This document shows, piece after piece, positions 34,336 through 45,677 of a stretch of 64,000 bases of DNA (positions are counted from its first letter, which is position 1; every line of letters begins with the position of its first letter). The translations under genes and the position numbers were made by a program. The notes under the pieces are model-generated. The model searched no databases and was not told the origin of the DNA. It worked only from the letters and a program-made list of their open reading frames with translations. Origin of the DNA: Exophiala sp. HKRS030 (Eukaryota > Ascomycota > Eurotiomycetes > Chaetothyriales > Herpotrichiellaceae); the NCBI GenBank assembly GCA_023897205.1, contig JAHWDD010000001.1, positions 1,116,001 to 1,180,000 of the forward strand, written 5' to 3'.

Positions 34336-35631
34336 ATGGCGACAACCCAGCTTGCCGTTAAGGGATGGGCAAACAGCAAAATTGCTACGACCTCGCAGGA
34401 TCAGGGTCTTGATGCACTCCTTGCCTTCCTCGAAAGAAAATCTAGCAGACAGATTCTATCAAATAAATTGATTGGACGCGCTGTGCTCATCATCACCGTC
34501 AACGAAGCCGACAAGAGCCGCTTTACTCATTTGAACGGTTTTCAATTCGGAGGATCCTCGCTTATTGTCGAAGAAGCACGGCCTCCACGGAATGCTCAAT
34601 CTCAAAACACCCAATCACCTCAAAACACATCATTTGGGAGCAGAGTGTCACAACCATCTCGCCCTCAATTTCACAACGGCCCTTCACAGCCACCTTCTGG
34701 TCCTCGAGGACAATTCCAGAATCAATCATCTCAGCCACCTAGCGGTCCACGAGGCCCCGGTCGAAACTATCAGCCACCTAATACGAGAGACACGCGTCGC
34801 ACCAACGACCCTGTCACAGCTGAGGTCGAAAATATCATCGTCTCCGTGATCCACAAGAGATACAACGCTGGAGACAAACACCTCATTCTCAATCTTCTCA
34901 GTGAAGAACCTGACCTTATCAACGCCGGCCTCGTAGTCAGCGAACCCACCAAGCTCTACAAAGCAATTTTTGCTCTTTGTGAAAGCAGAATTTGGGAAAC
35001 ATTACCAAAGCGAAAAGAAGCAGTGCTTAGCGTCAGCCTGCGAGACAATTATTTTCAGACCATCCACGACACACTACCTCTGGCAAATGCCTTTCCTCAC
35101 ATTCAAAACCTCGATCTCGCAAACAACGCCCTACAAGACCTAGAGGCTCTCAAGTTCAGAAAGAACCAATTCTCAAACCTGCAACACATTATCCTCAGTG
35201 GCAACCCTGTCGCTAGCAAACCCGACACCCTGAACACTTTACTCAAATTGTACCCAAACCTCAAATTCTACAACAACGAACCAATCCAGAATGATGCTGC
35301 CGTCGACGTGCAGCCACAGCAACCAGTTTTCGGTGGTGGTGCCGTACAACCAGTCCAACCTCAACCACAGCCTGGCACAGAGCCGACACAGGCACACCCA
35401 GAATTTCCTCCTGGCTCGACCTTCGGGGTCGCCACCCCAGACAAGCCTGCCGACGTCCTTCTCAAGGAGCAAATGGGATTACAATTCAGCTTCGAGACGA
35501 AATTGAAAATGCAGTGGGTCGAAAACTGCCTATCTGCAAACAACTGGGACTACCAAACAGCCATGGCGAACTTCGCCCAACTAAAGGCGCAGGGCCAAAT
35601 CCCTGCCGATGCGTACATCGCGGGAGTCTAG
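34336..35631 (+). CDS. Short Mex67/NXF-like mRNA-export protein lacking the NTF2-like domain
   Basis: Uninterrupted 431-aa protein. Residues 20-80 look like the Mex67 RNA-binding domain (LIGRAVLIITVNEADKSRF, LNGFQFGGSSLIVEE). A linker with two copies of SQPPSGPRGQ/P follows (about 113-140). Residues 155-310 are leucine-rich repeats (IQNLDLANNALQDLEAL, LQHIILSGNPVASKPDTLN). The last 60 residues are a TAP-C/UBA domain (KEQMGLQFSFETKLKMQWVENCLSANNWDYQTAMANF), which in Mex67 binds FG nucleoporins. Canonical Mex67 is about 600-650 aa and has an NTF2-like domain for Mtr2 between LRR and UBA; here only a Gln/Pro-rich linker of about 50 residues occupies that place. A paralogue or specialised adaptor is likely. 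Confidence 0.85.
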   Translation: MATTQLAVKGWANSKIATTSQDQGLDALLAFLERKSSRQILSNKLIGRAVLIITVNEADKSRFTHLNGFQFGGSSLIVEEARPPRNAQSQNTQSPQNTSFGSRVSQPSRPQFHNGPSQPPSGPRGQFQNQSSQPPSGPRGPGRNYQPPNTRDTRRTNDPVTAEVENIIVSVIHKRYNAGDKHLILNLLSEEPDLINAGLVVSEPTKLYKAIFALCESRIWETLPKRKEAVLSVSLRDNYFQTIHDTLPLANAFPHIQNLDLANNALQDLEALKFRKNQFSNLQHIILSGNPVASKPDTLNTLLKLYPNLKFYNNEPIQNDAAVDVQPQQPVFGGGAVQPVQPQPQPGTEPTQAHPEFPPGSTFGVATPDKPADVLLKEQMGLQFSFETKLKMQWVENCLSANNWDYQTAMANFAQLKAQGQIPADAYIAGV

Positions 35632-36202
35632 GAGGCAATTCTCGGCCTGGGTGAATTGGAAATGGAGGACTGACGACCCTCCACCATGCCATTATTACGA
35701 CGATATTATTACGAAAAACGACAAACACAACATCAGTACCTTGTATTGTTAGGGCTCCCGGGGGTATTGGAGCATCATCATTAGCATGGAGTTGGAAAGG
35801 GCATCATTAGCATTGTTACAAACATTGATAATTGAAGCGATGGGCTCTACGGAGCAAATGAAAATACTATGTACATTTGGAAGAACTCTCCCCTGATTCT
35901 CGTTGCCGCCTGCTACGTAGCCTTTTTTCGTGCGTTGTACTCCGTATCTGTACTTACAATTGCGTTGTCAGCCTATAACAATCGGCATATGTCGTACTCC
36001 GTTTAGCCTGTGCTGTGTTGGCTTTAGCATGTGACAAAACGTCACCTTCTGATTAGAACCGGCGATACACCCCTACCAACATCTTCCTCCTTGTCCCAGC
36101 AGTGCCAGGTACACTGCTGACGGGTACCTGCATATTCTACCTCTTCCCAACGCTTCCGATACCGCGTACCGGTTCCCCTCGGTGTCCTTTTGAGTCCATA
36201 TG
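35632..36202. other. Spacer MEX67-like / lipase
   Basis: It contains a perfect TACTCCGTA at 35938-35946 and ACTCCGT at 35996-36002. No gene seen. Confidence 0.5.
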
Positions 36203-36257
36203 GAGCACGACGTGACGCCGCCACCCGTTTCGCCTTCCACACCGCTTTCCTCCTTGG

Positions 36258-39200
36258 ATGCTTCCTCTTCCCAACGCGATGTTCTGGTATAGAAATCAAG
36301 AGCCTGGCACCGAAGAAAAGGGCGATGGTTCGGCCGAGGAATCTGATTCGAGTCATGACGAGATCGTCCTTGCCCAGTCGCCGCAGGGAAGAACTTTGTT
36401 GCCTGCGCCTGCCGCCGCGGTCGTGAGCGGTATCACCGGCCTGACCTCGTTCTACGTTCGTGCTGGCACAAAAATAGGAGGATGGGGACTATACGCAGGA
36501 AGAGAAGCGACGATGAAAACTCTGTCTGTGAGCAGAAGCGCTCTCGAGACGGTGCTCATCGCGGCCGGGAGGGATGTTTCTAGTAGGAGCAATGGAGAAC
36601 TTGGGAGGGCAGAGGCAGAGAACTTGCTGGAGAGAAGTGTACGCAAATGAGAGTCCGCTACTATCGAACACACGAACTGACCAGATCTAGATATCCGCAT
36701 TGTACTCAGCTATCTCGACAATCTCCTTTGTGGCGTCAACGAGCTTCTACCTGACCGAGGCTTCCATGAACTCGATATCCGCATTGTCCATTCAAGGGCT
36801 GTCCACCCTGAATGCCGTTCTTGGCTCAACGGAGTCTTCTCGTGCCGTCGCTGCTATCATAACTTTGATCAGGGACGAGCTCGGCAAACCAGAGTCTGCC
36901 AACAGTGCGGAAGTCGCTTCGTACATGGATCTCATCGTCGGGACCGTGAGTTTCGTCATGCTCCAAAGATGGGGCAGGCGCAAGACAGAACTCGACTTTA
37001 GGAACGCTGGCGGTGAAGAAACCATTTGGGATGCCGTTATCGACGACAAGGGTTTCAGGGCAGATGTTGTGGGTACTCGGAGGAAAGACATGATCAGCAT
37101 TCATCGCGCCGGTGGCGGGCCTGCCATGAATTTTTCTTCTCCGGACGATGAAGAGGATTTTGAGGCAATAGAAAGAGGGACCTTATTCGACGCTTCTGCA
37201 ATGGCGGTGTCACCGCAAGACCATACCAACCTGACCGACCAAGAAATCAGAGAGCGAATTGAGAGACAGCTGCCAGCAGGTGCTCGAGCTACTATCACCT
37301 CGGAGACAGTCACCGCGAAAACCATCAAGGTGGATATATATGGTGCGGATACAACGCAAATCGACCCTCCACCTGGGACGGTCATGGTAGCGGAGAGACT
37401 GAATCACCAAGCCTCCGCTTCTGGCTCTCTTGAAGGACCTCAGCAGACGATCATCTTCCGGACAGCCCTGAAGAGATCAAACAGCACAGACATTCCTTCT
37501 GCTGCGGAACAATTGCGCCTCACCAACGACGAAGAAGCGAGGAGGGATCAGCTTGAACATGATGATGTATTCATGATGAAGTTGCCTCAGCCGACAACGA
37601 TGGTGGATGAATCTTCTCAGACTGACCATCCTGCTGTCATGGACTTAGAACATGACGTTGAGACTGTAGAGTCATCTAGGCCGCCGACTCCTCCCCCTAA
37701 GGCCCCGGCGACAACTGCCAACCAGAAAAAGAGCCGACGTCCAAATCCCCGTGAAAACTCACCTCCTGCCACCAACGTTATAACTCGTGTACCACTGGTC
37801 AAGAACAGGAAATCTAAGCCTTCACCAGAGGACAAGGGTGATAGAGGAGGTGTGATTAAAAAGGCCCTCAGGACTCTTAGCCCCAGCCAGTCTTCTACGG
37901 CCATCAAGGATCTTCACAAAAGTCTTCCTCAGCGAAAACCTCATACATCAATACCGGCCTCAAACTCCGCACGTCGAGGAACTTCAGCAGTTCGTGGTGA
38001 CACCACGCCGCGAAAACACTTTGGCTTTCTAAGCCATGGCCATTCTCCCATGACAAGTCCAGGTTTGCAGCGAACCACTCAAACGGAATCATCATCTAGC
38101 TATTTTGCAGTACATGATCGAAGGAGGGACTCAACTGTATCACAAACCACCGAAACATACTCGATCCATTCGGTCGAGAGCCGGCCAGGGTCTCCTACCT
38201 TTACAAGATGCCACGCCCGAGTCGTGAGTGGCATCACCAAGACGAATTCTGAGCTTGCCATTGCGCTGGACGAGACATCGTCTAGGATTGACTCTGCAAA
38301 TGGTACAGCTCATCATGTTCGATCGCGATCTTTTGTACCCAGTCTTTACTCGATGGCGACAAAAGATTCGGCTGAGGCAATCATACTGGCACCGAAGACG
38401 CCAATTCCACGAAAATCTATTTACGAAAATCAAAATATCCTTAATGCCCTTATCCTTGATGGCAAAGTGCCCGGCATCTTTCCTGATCGTCATATGGTCA
38501 GGACAGTCAGACGGTTTGCCAGATTTGCATCCGCCTCGTATGGGTCCAATTTTCTGCGAGTCATGGGCCTCACTTCGGCCGAAGGACAACTCAGCAACGC
38601 CACGGACCTTATGACTTTAGACGTACATCATGAACACAACTCCTTTTCCAGTCACACAGGACTGCCACCGGATACAATTTTGCTATCTTCTTTTTACGAT
38701 CCAAAAGGTGTGACCGGTAATACAGATTGGTCGCCCTCGGCAATATCACCTTTAATTCACTTTATTTCTATTGATGACGACTCGAAAGCAGTTGTTTTGA
38801 CTTGTCGAGGTACTCTTGGATTCGAGGATGTCTTGACAGACATGACTTGCGATTATGATGACTTACTCTGGCAAGGACAACGCTATAAAGTACACAAGGG
38901 CATCCATGCTTCGGCCAGGCGACTACTAGGTGGCAGTGGAAGCCGCGTGATGGCGACAATTAGAGCAACACTGGAACAATACCCCGACTATGGCCTCGTT
39001 CTCTGTGGACATTCTCTGGGCGGTGCTGTCGCCGCCATTCTGGCTATACTCATCTCTGAACCATCCTTTGACGGTTCGAAAACTCTTTTTGTCACCGGAA
39101 ACAAGCCGAAGCTGCTCACCGGTCAGACCTCGAATGACCCTTTTTCATCCTATATCCCACCGATCAGTTTGCCAGCTGGCCGACCCATTCACGTCTATGC

Positions 39201-39834
39201 TTATGGTACTCCAGCGTGCATGTCTGAGCTCCTCCGTGTGGCCACCAGAGGCTTGATCACGACAGTTGTCAACCATGCTGATATTGTTCCATGCCTCTCT
39301 CTCGGTATACTTCACGACTTTCGCACTGTCGCCCTCCATCTCAAATCGGACACCACAGACGCGCTAGGAGCTCTGAAAACTCGAGTATGGCAACGCATCA
39401 GAAACGCAGTAGCATCTTCTTTTTACAATAACCCCAAAGGGCCTCCTCCACCTGAAAACATGGCTGGGGATGGTCTGGGTGAAGACACCTGGGCTTGGTC
39501 CGCGTTGAAGACGCTAAGAGCATCGATGGTTAACGACAAGCTTGTTCCACCTGGTGAAGTGTTTGTGGTCGAGACTACGCGAGTGTTTGACAGGTTGGAT
39601 CCGAATGTCGCTCGAGAAGCCGTTTTCGGTCCTGATGACACCAAAGACGACCGAACTGAGAAATTGTATCGAGCTCTTGGCCGGCCTGCAACGAGAGTCC
39701 AGTTCAAATTGGTGCGTGACGTTGAGACTCGATTTGGAGAACTGAGATTTGGCCGAGACATGTTTGGTGATCATTCTCCTGGAAGATATGAGGCAGCGTT
39801 GGCGGCCTTGGAAAAGGGTATCTGCGAGGATTGA
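36258..39834 (+). CDS. Class 3 lipase, large (sn1-diacylglycerol-lipase type)
   Basis: Serine lipase likely acting on di- or triacylglycerols at a membrane. Exons 36258-36638 and 36691-39834 give 1174 aa in this model. The lipase-3 core lies in the C-terminal third: VVLTCRGTLGFEDVLTDMTCDYDDL, nucleophile elbow GHSLGGA (Ser near residue 902), YGTPACMS, and VNHADIVPCLSLG with a catalytic Asp. The N-terminal 250 residues contain weakly hydrophobic segments; residues 250-690 are Ser/Pro/Thr-rich and probably disordered. The start is uncertain. An alternative first exon from ATG 36200 (MEHDVTPPPVSPSTPLSSLD) could splice from a GTATAG donor to the CAG before SPQGRTLLPAP, replacing the first 40 residues. 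Confidence 0.85.
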
Positions 39835-40203
39835 AGCCGGATTTACAGAGAACTATCATCATTCATTTTGGATTTGAAGAAGATACAGAGTATCATCTAC
39901 GACGTTATGAGGCCACTTGGAATTTATTAGGCAAATGTTTGGATAAATAATATACTATAGCACATAGTTGACCAGATTACTGAGTGTCTTCTTTTATATC
40001 TCAGGGAATGTGAAAGCCCCTTGAAGCCCTCAGCCCCGTGACTTCGCGTGTCTATCAACGCGTCTCGAGGCGTTAATGGAATTATTTTGTGCTCGGCCCC
40101 CGCAGTGGTAGTGACGTGTACCATTAAGGAATCTCTGGCTATTACATTGTACAAAGAACTTCTGGACAAGCATCGGAACACAAGATGGGCTGAGCCGGTG
40201 CCA
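39835..40203. other. Spacer lipase / FAN1
   Basis: AT-rich 3' UTR of the lipase gene and a short FAN1 leader; the FAN1 frame is open back to 40048. Confidence 0.5.
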
Positions 40204-43089
40204 ATGGCTCTTGAATCTCAGTCTCCCTCGATACACAACAGCTTGATGGGCACTCGTATTCCTCATCCTGCCTCTAGCCGCTGGGACGATGACGATGATT
40301 TTCCCTCTCCTGCAGCGAAGCGTACCAAGACAGGGCCATCCAGCCCAAAGAGAATCTCTCCCAGAAAGCTTCTATCTAAGCAGCGGATCAAAAATGAAAT
40401 CCCTGACTCTGAAGATGATGAAGAACAAGATACAGAAGAAGACGGCGGCGTGAAGCTACCAACAGACTTCAGAACCACTCAATTAGAGGCGGCACTTCCT
40501 CCCGTTCAGACGGATGAAGAAGCCATTGAGGCTTATGAGGCATATAAGGCGAGCGAGTATGTTGAACAACGGGAAGCAAAGGACGGAGAGAGCACAAGCT
40601 CGTCTCGTTTGGAGTCAAGAAGTTGGGTCAGAGGGCGCAGCTCCATCTACGTCGATGCGTTCAATCTCGCACTCGATACTGTACTGGAGGATGAGGGCCA
40701 CCTCTTCAATGAAGCCGAGCACAGCCTGTTCAGGATTTGGCGAGACTTGAACTACGAAGCTCAGTACCTATACGTCAGATTGTTCCTGAGAAAGACCAGT
40801 AAATGGTTTCGAGTCAAAGACTTGCAGTATTACAGCGACGTGGCTGACGTCGACGCAGCGGTGCTGGAATTGCAGAAGGAGAGACCTCTTCCTGCCGATG
40901 GAGCCGAGCCCGAAATCTATGCTGGCGAGCTGGAACCGGACAAGGACACTGTGCTGGGCCAGAAATTCGCCTTTGCAGAATGCTCGTCCGACCATATCAC
41001 AACCCTGGACGAGGCGAGTAGTCTTCTCCTGCTTGACGAGCTCAAGGTTCTGGCAAAGGAAGCGAAGGTGCAAGGCAAGAACAAGCGTGAGCTCTTGCGG
41101 AACTTCCGCCGTACAAGTGGAAAGCAGACAGGTCTGGGCTTCAAGGAGCTGAAACGTACAGATACAGAGGACAGTGGCGTGAGCGTCATGTCCGAGGATA
41201 CACAGTCGGTCTACGATGACGACGACGATGACCAGACATCTGGGTCTAGAACTCCAACAATCAAGAATCGAGATGCACATTTCACGAAAAAAATTCTGAA
41301 CCGAACAGGGCGTTGTATCAGACTTTCCCTGACGCCATTGAAACTCTTCGAACGGGTCCATCTCGTCTTCTACCGTAGCACTGAATGGACGGAGAAGAGT
41401 CTGACGACGCTCATTCTTGCAAAGATTTCGCGTCGCAACTTTCCCGAATACATCGTCAGCCGGTCCACGACTATTTTTGAGTCAAGAACACTCTTGCTCG
41501 AATTCGAAGCCAGCCTGCGCACTCAGTTCAAAGTGGACAACATCCTCGAGTTCAATGGCACCCCGGGTCGTAAATCGCTCGAAGAAGTCCTCAAGATCTT
41601 CGAAGCCGTCTATCCCCGCTGGAAAATACTCCTTGCGGAAGAGCAGAGAAAGGAAGAACGTTTGTACGAATCTGGCGAGGGTTCGTACCTTCGCCGCTTC
41701 AGCCCTGCCTGGGTCTACACCCGCATCGTCCACAAAGGTCTCCAGCCCCTCGCGCGCTTCAAGGAACACGTTCGTGAGCACGAGATCCTCACCGAGCTCC
41801 TTGACCAGCGGTTGTTTCACGCCTCCCGTCGCGGTGCATGGTACCAGCGCAAGGCTCTGCTCGAGGAACATTACATGCACGCGCTGTTGCCCTCTGACGG
41901 TAGAAGCCTGGAGGCCAACAAAAAGCATTGGAAGCGAGTCGCTCTTTCCACGTGCGAGCAAGGTCTCCAGGACAAGGAATGCCACATCATATACCATTAC
42001 GACCTGCAGAAGCGGGTCAAGAAGCTCGAGAGAGCGCTACGTATACCGGTCCGCGAACAACATGATTTCGGACACGTCAGACTCGCCAAGCCCTTTGAAC
42101 GGGATGTCGTTGGCGTCAAGATCGAGAAAGATGACGAGCCATCGAGGAATCTCGGCAGCAGCAATACCAGAAAGTCCAGCGCAAATGCTCTCGTCGCGGA
42201 TGTCGATAGCAATGACGACAAGGCCGGAGGAGAAGGAGGAAAGACAACCACAAGCGTGGGCGCGAGCAAACCACCACCGCCTACCCTCGTACATCAACCT
42301 AGCACCGGTGGCGGTGGCGGCCCGGGTGCAAAGACGATCTGGCTCGACACGCTCGACACCAACGAGTCTGTCAGCGTCGAGGCCATGTGCCTGTCCCACT
42401 ACCGCCGCGTGCTCGGGTACAAGGGGTACCACAGCGAGGGTGGGATCCTCCGGACCATTTTCGGACTGTTGTTTTACGACATTCTGTTCTTCGACCCCTA
42501 CATCCCCAACGTGTTCCAGACGGCGTACCAGACGTGCCCGCTGGACCTGCACACGGACAGCTTCTTCTCGAGCCGCGTGCCCGAGATCCTGGCGAGGGCC
42601 AACCGGATCTCCAACGGCGAGGCGGCGGAGATTGTCGGGCGGGTGTGGGACGAGAACCACGAGAGGCGGACGTGCGTCGTCGGCGTGAGGTGGGACGGCT
42701 TCGAGCGCGAGGACCTGCTGGAGTGCGTGGCCTGTTGGGACGGCCAGGCCCTGGCCACGGTCATGCTGGTCATGGCCCAGGAGTACCAGAGCCGCGGCGG
42801 CGGCGTCCCCGACCTGGTCCTGTGGAGGGTCAGGGGGCCCGGGGACGCCGGGGACGCCGGGGGCGGCGGCGGCGGCGGCGAGGTCGTCTTCGTCGAGGTC
42901 AAGTCGGCCAACGACCGGCTGAGCGACACGCAGCGCCTCTGGATCTCGGTCCTGCTGGGCGCCGGCGTCAAGGTGGAGCTGTGCCACGCCGTGGCCGGGG
43001 AGGTGGCGACCGTGTCGGCGGCCGGTCGCTTGAACAGGGCGACGTCCCGTTTGACCGGGGGAAAAAACCAGCCTTGTGCTTCAGGGTAG
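40204..43089 (+). CDS. fan1: FAN1-type structure-specific nuclease (VRR-NUC)
   Basis: Homologue of Fanconi-associated nuclease 1, which cleaves flap DNA during interstrand crosslink repair. No introns. I place the start at ATG 40204 (MALESQSPS); the frame is open upstream to 40048 but lacks family resemblance, giving 961 aa. The N-terminus is basic and disordered (SPRKLLSKQ, EIPDSEDDEE). The SAP-like region (about 290-335, LLLDELKVLAKEAKVQGKNKRELLR) and TPR-like helices follow. The C-terminal VRR-NUC domain shows SEGGILRTIFGLLFYDILF, GVPDLVLWR and EVVFVEVKSANDRLSDTQRLW, the PD-(D/E)XK active site. A Gly/Asp run (GDAGDAGGGGGGG) is inserted between the PD and EVK strands. The last 800 bases are much richer in GC than the first 2 kb. 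Confidence 0.92.
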   Translation: MALESQSPSIHNSLMGTRIPHPASSRWDDDDDFPSPAAKRTKTGPSSPKRISPRKLLSKQRIKNEIPDSEDDEEQDTEEDGGVKLPTDFRTTQLEAALPPVQTDEEAIEAYEAYKASEYVEQREAKDGESTSSSRLESRSWVRGRSSIYVDAFNLALDTVLEDEGHLFNEAEHSLFRIWRDLNYEAQYLYVRLFLRKTSKWFRVKDLQYYSDVADVDAAVLELQKERPLPADGAEPEIYAGELEPDKDTVLGQKFAFAECSSDHITTLDEASSLLLLDELKVLAKEAKVQGKNKRELLRNFRRTSGKQTGLGFKELKRTDTEDSGVSVMSEDTQSVYDDDDDDQTSGSRTPTIKNRDAHFTKKILNRTGRCIRLSLTPLKLFERVHLVFYRSTEWTEKSLTTLILAKISRRNFPEYIVSRSTTIFESRTLLLEFEASLRTQFKVDNILEFNGTPGRKSLEEVLKIFEAVYPRWKILLAEEQRKEERLYESGEGSYLRRFSPAWVYTRIVHKGLQPLARFKEHVREHEILTELLDQRLFHASRRGAWYQRKALLEEHYMHALLPSDGRSLEANKKHWKRVALSTCEQGLQDKECHIIYHYDLQKRVKKLERALRIPVREQHDFGHVRLAKPFERDVVGVKIEKDDEPSRNLGSSNTRKSSANALVADVDSNDDKAGGEGGKTTTSVGASKPPPPTLVHQPSTGGGGGPGAKTIWLDTLDTNESVSVEAMCLSHYRRVLGYKGYHSEGGILRTIFGLLFYDILFFDPYIPNVFQTAYQTCPLDLHTDSFFSSRVPEILARANRISNGEAAEIVGRVWDENHERRTCVVGVRWDGFEREDLLECVACWDGQALATVMLVMAQEYQSRGGGVPDLVLWRVRGPGDAGDAGGGGGGGEVVFVEVKSANDRLSDTQRLWISVLLGAGVKVELCHAVAGEVATVSAAGRLNRATSRLTGGKNQPCASG

Positions 43090-43437
43090 GTACGTACGTA
43101 CGGTAAATGGCAGTGTCAATTTATACATTACACACACGATTATACCTTCTCGTAAGGTAGGTACCTACCTACACTACCACTACAATGATACATCACAAGA
43201 CAAAGGCGTCATGGCAAAAGGTCGTCAAGGGGAGTACCAATTGGACGGATGATGAAATTTTTGTCTTCCTTTTGTCTCTTTCAAAATGGAGAAAAACAAT
43301 GGCTCACCCAGCTCAACTGCAAAAGAAGCTCGACTCCATTCTATCTCTATACACACACACAGAGAGAGGCACACCGGCAAAGGGAAAAAGAGCCACCTTG
43401 AACTCCGTTACCCCATCGTGTATCCCTCTCTCGGGCC
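43090..43437. other. Convergent 3' spacer FAN1 / AGC1
   Basis: Holds the 16-bp palindrome at 43155-43170 and a short ACAC/AGAG tract near 43359-43373. Confidence 0.5.
43155..43170. repeat. 16-bp perfect palindrome
   Basis: AGGTAGGTACCTACCT reads the same on both strands. It lies between the convergent FAN1 and AGC1 3' ends, close to another GTAC-rich run at 43086-43100. Confidence 0.8.
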
Positions 43438-45677
43438 TCAAGAAGAAGCAGAAGAAGAAGCTTTGCCGAACCACTTGGCTCCTTCGGGGATACGACCCGG
43501 CACCTTGACTTGACCAAAGTTATTGTCCAAGTCGAGCAGAATCTTCAGGGCGTTGCGGCTTCTCAGGTACGGCAAGGGCGCCTTGGCCTCCCTAAGGCCG
43601 ACCCCGGGCTCCATCTTACCCGCCGTGCCCATGTGCATCCCGGCGTCCTTTTCACTGCCGGGGTACGGCAAGAGGTTGCTCAAGACCTCGTACGCGGCCA
43701 GGGTGAAACCGAACTGTGGAGAACTTCTCAAGATACGGGCCGGACCACCTTTGAAGAATGCCTTGAAACCTTCGTCACGGTACACTTTGCGCGCGCAGTC
43801 GACGAGACCATTGTACGTTGCGTCACCTTTCCTCGCCTCCACCTGCAATCTCGTCTTGATCACATCACAAGGAGTCGTGAGGTAGGCTGCCGGCATGCCG
43901 GCAATCGCACCGGCCGTGAGAAGCTGCACGACGCCAAGCGACTTCGTGGGTGACTCTCCGAACATGTCCCTCTTCAAGTGGCTGTAGGTCGGGAAGTAGA
44001 TGGCGGAAAAGGGCACGTCTCGCAACAAACAAGCGGATGCACCTTTGTACAAGCCCATCAGACCCAGGTTGCGAACAATCCACATTGCTGAACGTTTTGG
44101 CACGTCGGTCTTCTTGGCGAGTTCACCTTGGACCTGAAGACGAATCTTGACAATCTCAAGAGGGTTCGTGAAGACCTAGGAATTTGTGTTAGCACGCGCA
44201 TCTCCTCAAGAGAACGTCTTCCGAACTTACAACTTGGCAAGCACCTGCCGATCCACCGGCGAGAATCTCGGCGGGAATGGCAATGGCACCGGTCTGCTTA
44301 TCCGTGAATCTTCCACGGACCAGGTCGTTGACTGTAAGCTTGATGGCCTTTTCGGGAGCGACACCGACCAGTTGCGGCAGGACACCAGAGTACAAGCCTC
44401 TCACACCCTCGTTTCGGATGACCTTGCGAGCACAGTCTATCGAATTTTCGTACAGTCGTTCACCAGGACGTGAACTTCTCTGGTTCTGCATTCGCGTCTT
44501 GACAAGATCGATGGGGTACACCATAAAGGCACCGAATGCACCAGCAATACTGCCTAGACCAAAGTGGTGGGCCGACTCGAGTAAGGAATGCAGAAACTGT
44601 TGAGATTTGGACACGGCGCGGTCTGCAGCATCGGTGACGGCGCTCAGTTTGGAGCCGGCGGTCTGCCAACTGGCATCGAGGACCTTGGCAAAGTCATCCA
44701 GGGCGAGGCGGCCACCGGGTTGATCGAGACTGGCGAAATGGAACAAGATGTCTGCTTCCATGGGAGTGTACAGAGAGAAGCGTGTCAGGCGGGCTGCTTC
44801 GTTGAGGAAATCTTGTCGGTCGATACGGCCATCGCTTGACTTGGCGGTGGCATTGCGAATGATGAGATCCAGCAGGTCCATCTCTCGAATGACGTTCTGG
44901 AAAGCCCGGACATTGGCGTAGGAGATTTTGGTACCGGTAGAGATGTTGCACAGAGTCGGGAGGTTCTCAAGGAGGTGGTCGGACAGCTTATGGCCGGCAG
45001 TAGCTCTGATGATCCGCTCAAACTCTTCGGGGTCAATGTACCCGTCCTTGTCTTTGTCGTACAGGTGGAAGGCTTGACGTATCCGCTCGCCCTGCAGACC
45101 GCGCATCATCTGGGCAAACTGCGGGTATGTCATCTCGTGCCTCTTGTTCTTGCCGCCAATGTACAACGAAGCCCATTCCGAGTTGAAGTCAAAGGGGATA
45201 CTGTCTTGACCCCGGTTCTGTTCGTAGATTTTCTGGAATGCGTCCGATCTGATCGAGCCCGTTCCATCGACGTCGAAGAGTCTGAAAGCAATCTCGTACT
45301 CTGCGTCTGACTTGGCAAGGAGGTTGTCAAAGGCGGCCCATTCGGACATGGAGACGCGGCCACGTTTATGTCGGTCGGCGACACCGAAGAGAATGCCATA
45401 TTGTTCTCGCTTTATCTTGTGCTGTGCGGAATACATGTGTCAGGATATGTGTTTCCAAGGGGGCGGACAAGGATTCTCGGTGTCTTTGGACCGAACTCAC
45501 ATAGTCTTCCTCGGGGGGAGCAATGGCATTGATAAAGTCCTCCTCGTTCATGTAGAGCTCGCCATCATCGCCCTGTCTGGAGTTTTTCAGAAAGGTGGCT
45601 TTGGCTTCGCTCGATAAGGATTCGGTCTGGGTTGTGCCGAGCAGGGACTCTTTCACAGCTTCACTGACGGTCGCCAT
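43438..45677 (-). CDS. agc1: Mitochondrial aspartate/glutamate carrier with EF-hands
   Basis: Inner-membrane exchanger of aspartate for glutamate plus a proton, part of the malate-aspartate shuttle; homologue of aralar/citrin. Exons 45677-45501, 45421-44231 and 44175-43438 give 701 aa, close to the 675-aa animal proteins and shorter than yeast Agc1. The N-terminal half has EF-hand loops, the clearest being [12 protein letters not shown] and [12 protein letters not shown], so calcium control from the intermembrane space is likely. The C-terminal half has three mitochondrial carrier repeats with signatures [20 protein letters not shown] and [10 protein letters not shown]. Intron 2 falls between the first and second signatures (CQV|VFTNPLE). 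The tail is poorly conserved and Ser-rich. Confidence 0.95.

Noticed and set aside
40048..40203. Upstream extension of FAN1
   Set aside because: The 52 extra residues resemble spacer translation; the ATG at 40204 precedes the basic N-terminus typical of the family.
41417..42688. 423-codon plus-strand frame inside FAN1
   Set aside because: It is the shifted frame of the FAN1 gene; Arg/Ser/Thr-rich composition and no domain, a by-product of high GC.
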